A stretch of 42,979 nt of DNA from CAYOHP01 sp964403795 [NCBI: uncultured bacterium] (GTDB lineage Bacteria; Muiribacteriota; UBA6191; CAZXTJ01), in assembly GCA_964403795.1 (NCBI GenBank), contig CAYOHP010000046.1:1-42979 (forward strand), in the 5' to 3' direction. The position numbers were made by a program, and so were the translations under genes. Position 1 is the first letter of the stretch. Each line of letters opens with the position of its first letter. The notes under the pieces were generated by a model, which made no database searches, had not been told where the DNA came from, and was given only the letters and a program-made list of their open reading frames with translations. Positions 12,445 through 19,667 of the stretch are shown in pieces.

Positions 12445-12801
12445 ATGGCCAAGAAGGGTTTCGCCCTCTGCGGTGCCTGCGCCGAGCTCACGCCCTCGGC
12501 CGGGGGCTTCTGCCGCCTGTGCAAGACGCCCCTGGTGCAGCCGAAGCCCGCCGAGGACGAAGGCCACTGCCCGGCCTGCGGGACCCTGGTCAAGCTGACC
12601 GACGAGGTCTGCTACGGCTGCGGCTGGCGCCTGGTCATCCCCCGCATGATCGTGATCATGATCGCGATCGCCATGGCCGCGCTCACGGTGCTCTCGGCCG
12701 CCGGGGGGATCGCCCTCTTCAACCGGTGGCGGGCCTCGGTGGCCGCCTCGGCCCCGGCCCCGGCAGCCACCCGTCCCGTCCAGGACCGCGACACGTTCTG
12801 A
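12445..12801 (+). CDS. Small double zinc-ribbon membrane protein
   Basis: This is a 118 aa protein. It has two Cys-rich ribbons (CGACAELT...CRLCK at about residues 9-26, and CPACGTLV...CYGCGW at about 43-61), then one transmembrane helix (about 65-92) and a short Ala/Pro-rich tail. The ribbons would face the cytoplasm. The ATG comes one base after the stop of the HEAT/RDD gene, which itself contains a zinc ribbon, so the two products probably act in the same membrane assembly. No specific family is recognised and the function is unknown. Confidence 0.7.
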   Translation: MAKKGFALCGACAELTPSAGGFCRLCKTPLVQPKPAEDEGHCPACGTLVKLTDEVCYGCGWRLVIPRMIVIMIAIAMAALTVLSAAGGIALFNRWRASVAASAPAPAATRPVQDRDTF

Positions 12802-12848
12802 CCGGGGCGGGCCTCACCGGCCGGCGTCCGGCCCGGCGCGACCGGCAG

Positions 12849-13571
12849 CTACCCGGGAGGCTCGTCCGGCTCGGCGTGGTCATGTCCGTGGTCGTGCCCC
12901 ATGCAGTCGGCCCGCACCCACTCGGCCTCGCCGTCCTCGTAGTGCTCGCGCTTCCAGATCGGGACCCGCTCCTTGAGCGTGTCGATCCCCCACTCGCAGG
13001 CATCGAAGGAGACGCCCCGGTGGTCGCTGGAGACCGCCACCCCGACCGAGGCCTCGCCGATCGCCAGGTCGCCGAACCGATGGACCAGGGCTGCCTTGCG
13101 CACGCCCGGGAAGCGTTCCAGGAGTTCCTCGCCCAGGCGCACCAGCTCGAGCTCCGCCATCTTCTCGTAGGCCTGGTACTCGAGGTGGAGGACACGCCGC
13201 CCCTTCTCGTGGTTGCGGACCACCCCGAGGAAGACCAGCACCGCGCCCGAGCGGGGATCGGCCACCGCCTCCAGGAGGGTCGCCGGGTCGATCGGTGCGG
13301 ACCCCAGCGAGATCCGGAGCCGGTCGTCGGCGCCGCCCGCCACCGGGGGGATCAGGGCCACCTCGGCACCCTCGGCCAGCGGGGCCTCGGCCGAGGCGAA
13401 GCGGTGGTCCACCGCCACCCGGAATCCGCGCAGGCCGCGCAGGAAGGCGTGGCGACCGGAGAGGACCGCGAGCAGATCCCGGACCAGGGCACCGGCGGGC
13501 AGCTCGATCTCCTCGCCGGAGGATCCGACCTTCTCGGCCAGGGCCGCGAAGTAGAGGACGCGGACTCGCAT
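12849..13571 (-). CDS. Fused MoaD-MoaE molybdopterin synthase
   Basis: Molybdopterin synthase adds dithiolene sulphur to cyclic pyranopterin monophosphate. It is normally a complex of MoaD (the sulphur-carrier small subunit) and MoaE. Here both lie in one 240 aa chain. Residues 1-80 are a ubiquitin-like MoaD ending in IPPVAGG (Gly79-Gly80). Residues about 84-225 are MoaE, with FLGVVRN, VHRFG and LKERVPIWKREHY (Lys200 and Lys207, the usual active-site lysines). A His-rich tail follows (MGHDHGHDH). In MoaD the terminal Gly-Gly must be free for adenylation and thiocarboxylation, so the fusion implies cleavage after Gly80 or an unusual chemistry; mycobacterial MoaX is a known fused precedent. I chose ATG 13571; a GTG one codon upstream is possible. 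The gene starts 13 bp after nth. Its cofactor is what the window's formate dehydrogenase needs. Confidence 0.92.
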   Translation of the reverse strand: MRVRVLYFAALAEKVGSSGEEIELPAGALVRDLLAVLSGRHAFLRGLRGFRVAVDHRFASAEAPLAEGAEVALIPPVAGGADDRLRISLGSAPIDPATLLEAVADPRSGAVLVFLGVVRNHEKGRRVLHLEYQAYEKMAELELVRLGEELLERFPGVRKAALVHRFGDLAIGEASVGVAVSSDHRGVSFDACEWGIDTLKERVPIWKREHYEDGEAEWVRADCMGHDHGHDHAEPDEPPG

Positions 13572-13584
13572 CACGCCCGCGATG

Positions 13585-14340
13585 CTAGCACGCTACCGAC
13601 GGTCCCTGACCTCTCGCCGAAGGGCACCAGCGGGCCAGCACGCAGTCCCCGCAGCGGGGCCGACGGGCGATGCAGACCCTTCGCCCGTGCCAGATCAGGT
13701 AGTGGCTGAGGATCCCCCACGACGCCCGCGGGAAGAGGCGAGCCAGATCCGCCTCGACCCGCCGGGGGTCGCGGGCCCGGGTGAGGCCGAGCAGGCGGGA
13801 GAGCCGCAGCACGTGGGTGTCGACCACCACCCCCTCGTTCTTCCCGAAGGCGGTGGAGAGCACGCAGTTGGCGGTCTTGCGGGCCACCCCCGGGAGCCGG
13901 ACCAGCTCCTCCATGGTCTGCGGGACCTCTCCACCGTGATCCTCGACGATGGCCCGGCTGGCGCCCCGGATGTGCTTCGCCTTGTTGCGGAAGAAGCCGG
14001 TGGTCCGGACCAGGTCCTCGACCTCTTCGGGTGCGGCCGACCCCAGCTCCCGAGGCCCCGGGTACCGGGCGAACAGGCCGGGCGTCACCATGTTCACGCG
14101 CTTGTCGGTGCACTGGGCCGAGAGGATGGTCGCCACCAGCAGCTGCCACGGGCCCTCGTGGTCGAGTTCGCAATGGGCGTCGGGGTACTCGGCGGCCAGC
14201 AGCTCCAGGATGCGTTCGGCCCTGGCCCGGAGCTCCCGGGAAGGGGCCTTCGCCTTCGGGGTCGCCTTCGCCTTCGGGTCCGGGGCGCCGGCCTTGCGAC
14301 CCGCCGCCGGCCGCGACCGCACTGCGGCCTTCCGCTTCAC
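13585..14340 (-). CDS. nth: Endonuclease III (base-excision DNA glycosylase/AP lyase)
   Basis: Endonuclease III removes oxidised pyrimidines and cleaves the abasic site. The HhH-GPD core has the catalytic lysine in LPGVARKTANCV (Lys155) and the aspartate in VVVDTHVLRLSRLLGL (Asp174). A C-terminal 4Fe-4S loop is complete (C223-x6-C230-x2-C233-x5-C239). About 35 residues of Lys/Ala/Pro-rich extension precede the core, longer than in E. coli Nth and likely to add nonspecific DNA binding. I start at GTG 14340, which overlaps the stop of the upstream cupin gene (GTGA); a start at 14370 would add ten residues inside the cupin gene. It is the middle gene of a minus-strand cupin-nth-moaDE operon. Confidence 0.95.
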   Translation of the reverse strand: MKRKAAVRSRPAAGRKAGAPDPKAKATPKAKAPSRELRARAERILELLAAEYPDAHCELDHEGPWQLLVATILSAQCTDKRVNMVTPGLFARYPGPRELGSAAPEEVEDLVRTTGFFRNKAKHIRGASRAIVEDHGGEVPQTMEELVRLPGVARKTANCVLSTAFGKNEGVVVDTHVLRLSRLLGLTRARDPRRVEADLARLFPRASWGILSHYLIWHGRRVCIARRPRCGDCVLARWCPSARGQGPSVAC

Positions 14341-14651
14341 GCCGCCTTGGGGGGGAAGGCGGCCAGCCACGACAGGGGCCCGGATCCGGGATTGCGCATG
14401 GTGTGGAGCGTCCCCCGCGGGACCAGCACCCGGTCGCCCGAGCCCAGCGTCAGGACCTTCTCGTCCACTTGGAGAGCGGCTTCCCCTGAGTCGACGTAGA
14501 CGACCGAACCGTCCTCGAGATGCAGACCCATGAGTGAGGCTCCCGGAGGAGCCGACCAGAACTCCACCCGATAGCCCTGAGCCTCGAGATCATGACGAAC
14601 CCTTCGTGCATCCGCGCTCTCCTCGATCAACGAGCCCCGGTGAAGCCGCAT
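14337..14651 (-). CDS. Small cupin-domain protein
   Basis: This is a 104 aa single-domain cupin beginning MRLHRGSLIEESADARRVRH. The second cupin motif is visible as GDRVLVPRGTLHTMRNPG, and an acidic VVYVDSGEAALQVD strand precedes it. The first motif is poor in histidines, so metal binding is doubtful. The ATG is preceded by GGAGGCGAGG. It is the first gene of the cupin-nth-moaDE operon, with its stop overlapping nth. Small stand-alone cupins have diverse or unknown substrates, and no function can be given. Confidence 0.8.
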   Translation of the reverse strand: MRLHRGSLIEESADARRVRHDLEAQGYRVEFWSAPPGASLMGLHLEDGSVVYVDSGEAALQVDEKVLTLGSGDRVLVPRGTLHTMRNPGSGPLSWLAAFPPKAA

Positions 14652-14771
14652 CCTCGCCTCCGGGAAAAGCCTAACCCCGGGATCGGCGGCTCCCAACGCC
14701 GCCATGCGGTGCGACGCGTTGCCTCGGCGCGGTCGCCGAATTGGGTCGTCGCCCCCCGACCGGCGACGCGC

Positions 14772-14777
14772 TATCCT
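14772..14777 (+). promoter_or_regulatory. Candidate -10 element (TATCCT) for polX
   Basis: TATCCT sits in the 186 bp divergent gap between the cupin gene and polX, about 60 nt before the polX ATG. No -35 element at proper spacing was found. Confidence 0.25.
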
Positions 14778-14837
14778 CGAACGCCCCTGCCGGGCGGGAG
14801 GCCGCGGGCGACACGCCCGGAAGCGAGGACGGAGCCC

Positions 14838-16562
14838 ATGATCGAGGACGAACGGATCCTGGCGACCCTTGAGGAGATCGGCGTCCTGCTCGAACTCCTG
14901 GGCGAGAACCCCTTCAAGGCCAAGGCCTACGCCACCGCGGTCCGGGCCCTCTCGAAGTGCGGCGAGACCATCCCCGAGCTGGTGGCGAGCGGGCGGCTCG
15001 GCGAGGTCCCCGGCATCGGCAATGCGATCGCCGACAAGGTCACCGTCCTGGTCCGGACCGGGCATCTCGAGTACCACGACCAGCTCCGCTCCCAGGTCCC
15101 GCCGGGTCTGTTCGAGGTACTCCGGGTCCCCGGCCTGGGCCCCAAGAAGGTGCGCAAGCTCTGGACCGAACTCGGGATCTCGAGCCTGGCCGAACTCGAG
15201 TACGCCTGCACCGAGAACCGCCTGCTGACGCTCGAGGGTTTCGGGACCAAGAGCCAGGACAAGGTCCTCGGCGGCGTCCGCTTCCTCCGGGCCAACGCCG
15301 GACGCCGGCTCCTCTCCGAGGTCATGGGTGCGGCCGAGGCCTTGGCCGTGACCGTGGGACGTCTGCCGGGGGTAGCCGAGGCCAAGGTGGCGGGCGAGAT
15401 CCGTCGCCACCTGCCGGTGATCGGGCGGCTCGATCTGGTCGTCGCCACCACCCTGACCGCGGCCGAGCTGGTCGAGCGGCTCACCGACACGGGCGCCTTC
15501 GAGGACCTCGCCGCGACCACGCCGGGACGGATCTCGGGGCGTTGGGTCTCGGGCCTCGCGACCGAGTTCCGGATCGCGCCGCCCGAGGCCCTGGGCGCCG
15601 CCCTCCTGCTCGCCACCGGCTCGGAGGGGTGCCTCGACCGGATCCGGGCCGTGGCCTCGGCCCGGGGACTGAGCCTCGACTCCGACGGGCTCCGCGACTC
15701 CGGCCGCCTCCTCCCCTCCGGGGACGAGACCGCCGTGTTCGCCGGCCTCGGCCTCTCTTGGATCCCGCCGGAACTCCGCGAGGGTCGCGACGAGACCGCC
15801 CGGGCTGCCACCGGCCCGCTTCCACGACTGGTCGAGGCCCGGGACCTCCGGGGAGCGCTCCACCTCCACACCACCCGGTCCGACGGTTCGGCGGACCTCC
15901 GCACCATGGCGATCCAGGCCCGCGAACTCGGCTTCTCCTACCTGGGTGTCACCGATCACAGCAAGACCGCGGTCTACGCCTCCGGCCTCACCCTCGATGC
16001 CCTGGAGGAACAGCGCCGCGAGATCGAGGAGCTCGACCGGGAAGGCCTCGGCATCCGCATCCTCCACGGGATCGAGTCGGACATCCTGCCCGACGGCTCG
16101 CTCGACTATCCCGACGAGGTGCTCGCCCGCTTCGACTTCGTGATCGGCTCGGTCCACTCCTCGATGGGGATGCCCGCCGAGGAGATGACCGCCCGGCTGC
16201 TCCGGGCCGTCGCCAATCCCTGGCTCGACATCATGGGCCACCCCACGGGCCGCATCCTGCTCGGCCGCCCTTCGTTCGCGGTCGACCTGCCGGAGGTGCT
16301 GGCCGCCGCCGCCCGGGAGGGCGTGGTGATGGAGCTCAACGCCAGTCCATCGAGACTCGACCTCGACTGGTCGGTCCTGCCGGACTTCCTGGAGCAGGGC
16401 GGCAGGATCGCCATCGACCCCGATGCCCATTCCCCCGACGGGCTTTCCGACGTCGAGTGGGGCGTCCTCTCCGCGAGGAAGGCAGGGAGCCGGGCCGAGC
16501 AGGTGGTGAACTGCCTGGACGCCGACGGGTTCCTGGCGGGCCTGCGTCGCAACCGGAGCTAG
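14838..16562 (+). CDS. PolX-family protein with PHP domain; polymerase site degenerate
   Basis: This is a PolX-type protein of 574 aa with the bacterial PolX layout. It has helix-hairpin-helix segments (EVPGIGNAIADKV, RVPGLGPKKVRKLW), then a Pol beta-like palm (about 150-330) and a C-terminal PHP phosphoesterase domain (about 338-560). The PHP metal ligands look complete: H342, H344, D349, H374, E413, H440, H468, D529 and H531. The polymerase site does not. Where active enzymes have (G/K)DLD, this protein has G196-R-L-D199; the later VDLR aspartate is replaced by Glu (T242-E-F-R). The protein is therefore likely a 3'-5' exonuclease or AP-site phosphoesterase without polymerase activity. The ATG has GGACGGAG just upstream. 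It is followed by an aldehyde dehydrogenase without functional connection. Confidence 0.88.
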   Translation: MIEDERILATLEEIGVLLELLGENPFKAKAYATAVRALSKCGETIPELVASGRLGEVPGIGNAIADKVTVLVRTGHLEYHDQLRSQVPPGLFEVLRVPGLGPKKVRKLWTELGISSLAELEYACTENRLLTLEGFGTKSQDKVLGGVRFLRANAGRRLLSEVMGAAEALAVTVGRLPGVAEAKVAGEIRRHLPVIGRLDLVVATTLTAAELVERLTDTGAFEDLAATTPGRISGRWVSGLATEFRIAPPEALGAALLLATGSEGCLDRIRAVASARGLSLDSDGLRDSGRLLPSGDETAVFAGLGLSWIPPELREGRDETARAATGPLPRLVEARDLRGALHLHTTRSDGSADLRTMAIQARELGFSYLGVTDHSKTAVYASGLTLDALEEQRREIEELDREGLGIRILHGIESDILPDGSLDYPDEVLARFDFVIGSVHSSMGMPAEEMTARLLRAVANPWLDIMGHPTGRILLGRPSFAVDLPEVLAAAAREGVVMELNASPSRLDLDWSVLPDFLEQGGRIAIDPDAHSPDGLSDVEWGVLSARKAGSRAEQVVNCLDADGFLAGLRRNRS

Positions 16563-16568
16563 TTCGCG

Positions 16569-16574
16569 TACGAT
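16569..16574 (+). promoter_or_regulatory. Candidate -10 element (TACGAT) for the aldehyde dehydrogenase
   Basis: TACGAT lies 7 nt after the polX stop and 37 nt before the chosen start. It overlaps an in-frame ATG at 16573, which is one reason not to use that ATG as the start. Confidence 0.3.
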
Positions 16575-16611
16575 GGCCCCGGGCGCCCTGGCGCCGAGGG
16601 AGGCGAAGCCG

Positions 16612-18039
16612 ATGGTCGACCGGTTCCGGAACTACGTGGACGGCAGGACCCTGGAGGTCGACACCCGGACCGACACCCTGGCGAGTCCCTGGGACGGCTC
16701 CGAGGTGGCGGTCGTCGATCAGGCCCGACCCGAGGACCTGGAGGCCGCCCTGCGCGCCGCCACCCGGGTGGCCGGGTCCCTGGCCCGTATGCCCCGCCAC
16801 GCCCGCGCCGCCGCCCTCCGCAGGATGGCCGAGGCGATCCGGACGCAGAAGGAACGGATCTCAGGCTGGATCGTCGACGCCACCGGCAAGCCGATCCGCT
16901 TCGCACGGGTCGAGGTGGACCGGGCCGTCACCACCTTCATGCTCGCCTCGGAGGAAGCGACCCGCCCGGCCTCCGAGCTCCTGCCGGGCGACGCGGTGCC
17001 CGGCGGGGACGGATACCGGCTGCTGGTGGAGCGCTTCCCCACCGGGCCGCTGGCGGCCATCGGCCCCTTCAACTTCCCGCTGAACCTGCTGGCCCACAAG
17101 GTCGCCCCGGCGCTGGCGGTGGGCGCCCCGGTGATCGCGAAGCCTCCGCCCCAGTGCCCGATGCCGGGCCTGTTGCTCGGCGAGCTGGCGACTGCCGCCG
17201 GCTTCCCGGCCGGGGCCCTGTCGGTACTCCACGCCGGCCCGGAGATCTCCGAGGCGCTGGCCAAGGACGGCCGGATCCGCCACGTCAGCTTCACCGGTTC
17301 GGCCCGGGTCGGCTGGCACCTGAAGACCGCCTGTCCCACCCAGAAGGTCACCCTCGAACTGGGCGGCAACGCGGCCGCGGTGGTCCACCGGGACGCCGAC
17401 CTCGAGTGGGCGATCGAACGCTGTGTGCTCGGCAGTTTCGGGTCGGCCGGCCAGGTCTGCATCCGGGTCCAGCGGATCTTCGTCCACGTCGACGTCTACC
17501 GCGAGTTCCTCGATACCTTCCTGCTCAAGACCGCGTCCCTCCCGGGTCCCGATCCCCGCGACCCGAAGAGCGTCTATGGGCCGCTCATCGACCGGCGCAA
17601 CGCCGAGCGCGTCATGGACTGGGTCCGGAGGGCCGTGGAGGCGGGCGCCACCTTGCGTTGCGGGGGACGCCGGGAAGGCGCGGTGGTCTCGCCCACGGTG
17701 CTCACCGGCGTCCCGGCCGGACAGCCATGCCGCGACGACGAGATCTTCGGACCGGTGACGGTGATCGAGCCCTACGTCGAGTGGGAGGAGGTCCTGGAGC
17801 GGGTCAACGACTCGGTGTTCGGGCTCCAGGCCGGAGTCTTCACCCGGGACCTCGACCGGGCCTTCCAGGCCTTCGAAGCCCTGGAGGTCGGCGGCGTGAT
17901 CGTGAACGACTACCCGACCTTCCGGCTCGACCACTTCCCCTATGGAGGAGTGAAGGCGAGCGGCATCGGCCGGGAAGGCGTGCGCTACGCCATGGCCGAC
18001 CTGACCGAGCCCCGGGTCATGGCGATCCGGCAGAGCTAG
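16612..18039 (+). CDS. NAD(P)-dependent aldehyde dehydrogenase
   Basis: This aldehyde dehydrogenase superfamily enzyme of 475 aa oxidises an aldehyde to the acid with NAD(P). The catalytic and cofactor residues are visible: PFNFP with Asn154, Lys177 in VIAKPPP, SFTGSARVG, the general base Glu249 in LELGGN and the nucleophile Cys283 in GSAGQVCIRVQRIF. The last motif resembles lactaldehyde- and glyceraldehyde-type dehydrogenases, but the substrate cannot be read from sequence. I start at ATG 16612 (MVDRFRNYVDG), which has GAGGGAGG upstream; an in-frame ATG at 16573 would add 13 residues and overlaps a promoter-like hexamer. The 3' end overlaps the convergent minus-strand gene by 23 bp. Confidence 0.9.
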   Translation: MVDRFRNYVDGRTLEVDTRTDTLASPWDGSEVAVVDQARPEDLEAALRAATRVAGSLARMPRHARAAALRRMAEAIRTQKERISGWIVDATGKPIRFARVEVDRAVTTFMLASEEATRPASELLPGDAVPGGDGYRLLVERFPTGPLAAIGPFNFPLNLLAHKVAPALAVGAPVIAKPPPQCPMPGLLLGELATAAGFPAGALSVLHAGPEISEALAKDGRIRHVSFTGSARVGWHLKTACPTQKVTLELGGNAAAVVHRDADLEWAIERCVLGSFGSAGQVCIRVQRIFVHVDVYREFLDTFLLKTASLPGPDPRDPKSVYGPLIDRRNAERVMDWVRRAVEAGATLRCGGRREGAVVSPTVLTGVPAGQPCRDDEIFGPVTVIEPYVEWEEVLERVNDSVFGLQAGVFTRDLDRAFQAFEALEVGGVIVNDYPTFRLDHFPYGGVKASGIGREGVRYAMADLTEPRVMAIRQS

Positions 18040-19603
18040 CTTCGTCGGAGGCCACCAGCCCCAGACCCGAGAAGGCATCCTCGAGCCGCGACGCGGGCGC
18101 TCCCTCGACCGACCCCGCCAGGCGATCGCCCCGTCCCGGGTCGAGGAGCACCAGGGCCCCGACCACCCGGGCCCCGGGAGCCAGCTCCACCGGCCCCAGG
18201 CCCACCACGTCGGCATCGACCTCCCCGGCGATCCGGGACGGCCCCAGCAGGACCAGCACCAGGCGATCCTCGCCCCGGACCGCGGGAGCGAGCTCGCGGA
18301 TCGCCGCGCCTCCCGCCCCCGACACCAGGACCCTCCGGCCCCGGTAGCGGATCGCCTCCAGCGTGATCGCCTCGTCCCCGAGCCGGTACACCCCGTCGCC
18401 ACCGGCCGCCTCGAGCCAACGGGCGAGATCCTCGCCCCGTAGTCCCGAGCCCAGCGCGGCCGCTTCCCAGGCAGCCACCATCGACAGCGGGAACGCCGGA
18501 CCGGGTTCGAGCGCAGCCGCCACCCGGGTGGCGGCCACGACTCCGGAATCGACCGCAGCCTGGACCTCGCGTCGGGCGGCCCGGCGGGCAGCCAGGGCGC
18601 CCCCGAGCTCGGCGAGGAGGGTGGCGGTCAAGCCCGGGACGGCCAGGTCCGCTTCCGCCCGCCGCCACCGCTCCGGGTCGAAGGCCCGGATCACGGCCCG
18701 TCGCCACTCGTCGGCGGCGGCCTGCTCGCGGGCCGCCATCTCCCCGAAGCGGGCCCCGAACCTCCGCAGGCTGGCGCCATCGGCGACCAGGGCCCCCAGG
18801 TCCACCCGGGCCACCCCGCTGCGGGCCGTGATGCCCGGCTCTCCCAGCCTCGCCAAGCGTTCCTCCACCTGCGCTCCCTCGTGGCGGGGCGCTGCGAACA
18901 CCACCTCGTCGACGGCCGCGGGAAGGCGGGGAGCCTCGCCCCGGGCCTGGTCGCCCAAGGCCCGCCACCACTCTGCGAGCGACCGCTCGACATCGGCGAC
19001 ATCTCCCGCCAACCGGGCCCAGGCCGCCTCCTGCGCCCGGTCGGCCGCCAGCGCCAGTCGGGCACCGGCCAGCGATTCGGCGCCCGGCGATCCCGAGGTC
19101 GGGGCCGGCTGGACTTCGTCCGGTCGGGTCAGGAGCCGGAGGGGATCGATCGCCACCAGCCCGCACTCGCTCGCCGGCATGGCCAGGCGCACCCGGTTCA
19201 GCTCGAGGGAAGCGACCTCGCGGGCGAGGACCCGGTCGGTCCCACCCAACTCGGCCTCGAGCAGGAAGCGCAGCCGGAGCGCGGGGTCGCCGGCGACCAG
19301 CCGCTCGACCTCGACCAGGCGCAGGGACACCGGGAGCTCGGGCGGACCGAGATCCTCGGCCCACACCCCGGTGACGGGGATCGCGGCCCTGGCCGCCAGG
19401 TAGAACGGGTCCTCGGGAGCCGCCAGGCGACGCCGGACCTCCTCGGCGGCAGCCCGGAGCCCCGCCGTGACCTGGTCCCGGGCCGCTTGTCGCCGGGTCC
19501 GTTCCGCCCGCAACCTGGCCGATCCGCCGCCCGCCAGGGAATGGAGGACCAGCGCTCCGAACAGGATCGCCACCACTCCGACCAGAACCCGCGCGGTCGC
19601 CAT
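18017..19603 (-). CDS. Membrane-anchored protein of unknown function
   Basis: This is a 528 aa protein with one N-terminal hydrophobic helix (about residues 3-26, ARVLVGVVAILFGALVLHSL), then a long Ala/Arg/Glu-rich helical region (about 35-400). A C-terminal part of short Gly/Val strands follows (EVDADVVGLGPVELAPGARV), which has a beta-helix look. I recognise no family. It would sit in the membrane with most of its mass in the periplasm, or cytoplasm if inverted. The start is weak: ATG 19603 has no Shine-Dalgarno, but longer versions run into the divergent pseudokinase gene. Its 3' end overlaps the aldehyde dehydrogenase gene. Confidence 0.65.
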   Translation of the reverse strand: MATARVLVGVVAILFGALVLHSLAGGGSARLRAERTRRQAARDQVTAGLRAAAEEVRRRLAAPEDPFYLAARAAIPVTGVWAEDLGPPELPVSLRLVEVERLVAGDPALRLRFLLEAELGGTDRVLAREVASLELNRVRLAMPASECGLVAIDPLRLLTRPDEVQPAPTSGSPGAESLAGARLALAADRAQEAAWARLAGDVADVERSLAEWWRALGDQARGEAPRLPAAVDEVVFAAPRHEGAQVEERLARLGEPGITARSGVARVDLGALVADGASLRRFGARFGEMAAREQAAADEWRRAVIRAFDPERWRRAEADLAVPGLTATLLAELGGALAARRAARREVQAAVDSGVVAATRVAAALEPGPAFPLSMVAAWEAAALGSGLRGEDLARWLEAAGGDGVYRLGDEAITLEAIRYRGRRVLVSGAGGAAIRELAPAVRGEDRLVLVLLGPSRIAGEVDADVVGLGPVELAPGARVVGALVLLDPGRGDRLAGSVEGAPASRLEDAFSGLGLVASDEASSAGSP

Positions 19604-19667
19604 CGGAGGGATGGTATCAACGATGGACCCGACGCTCCTCATGGAACACAATGAGCCCGGGAGGACC

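Noticed and set aside
19623-19667. ATG starts at 19623 and 19641 for the pseudokinase
   Set aside because: GTG 19668 has GGGAGG just upstream and gives a normal N-terminus before the kinase domain. The earlier ATGs leave almost no room for a promoter between the divergent genes.
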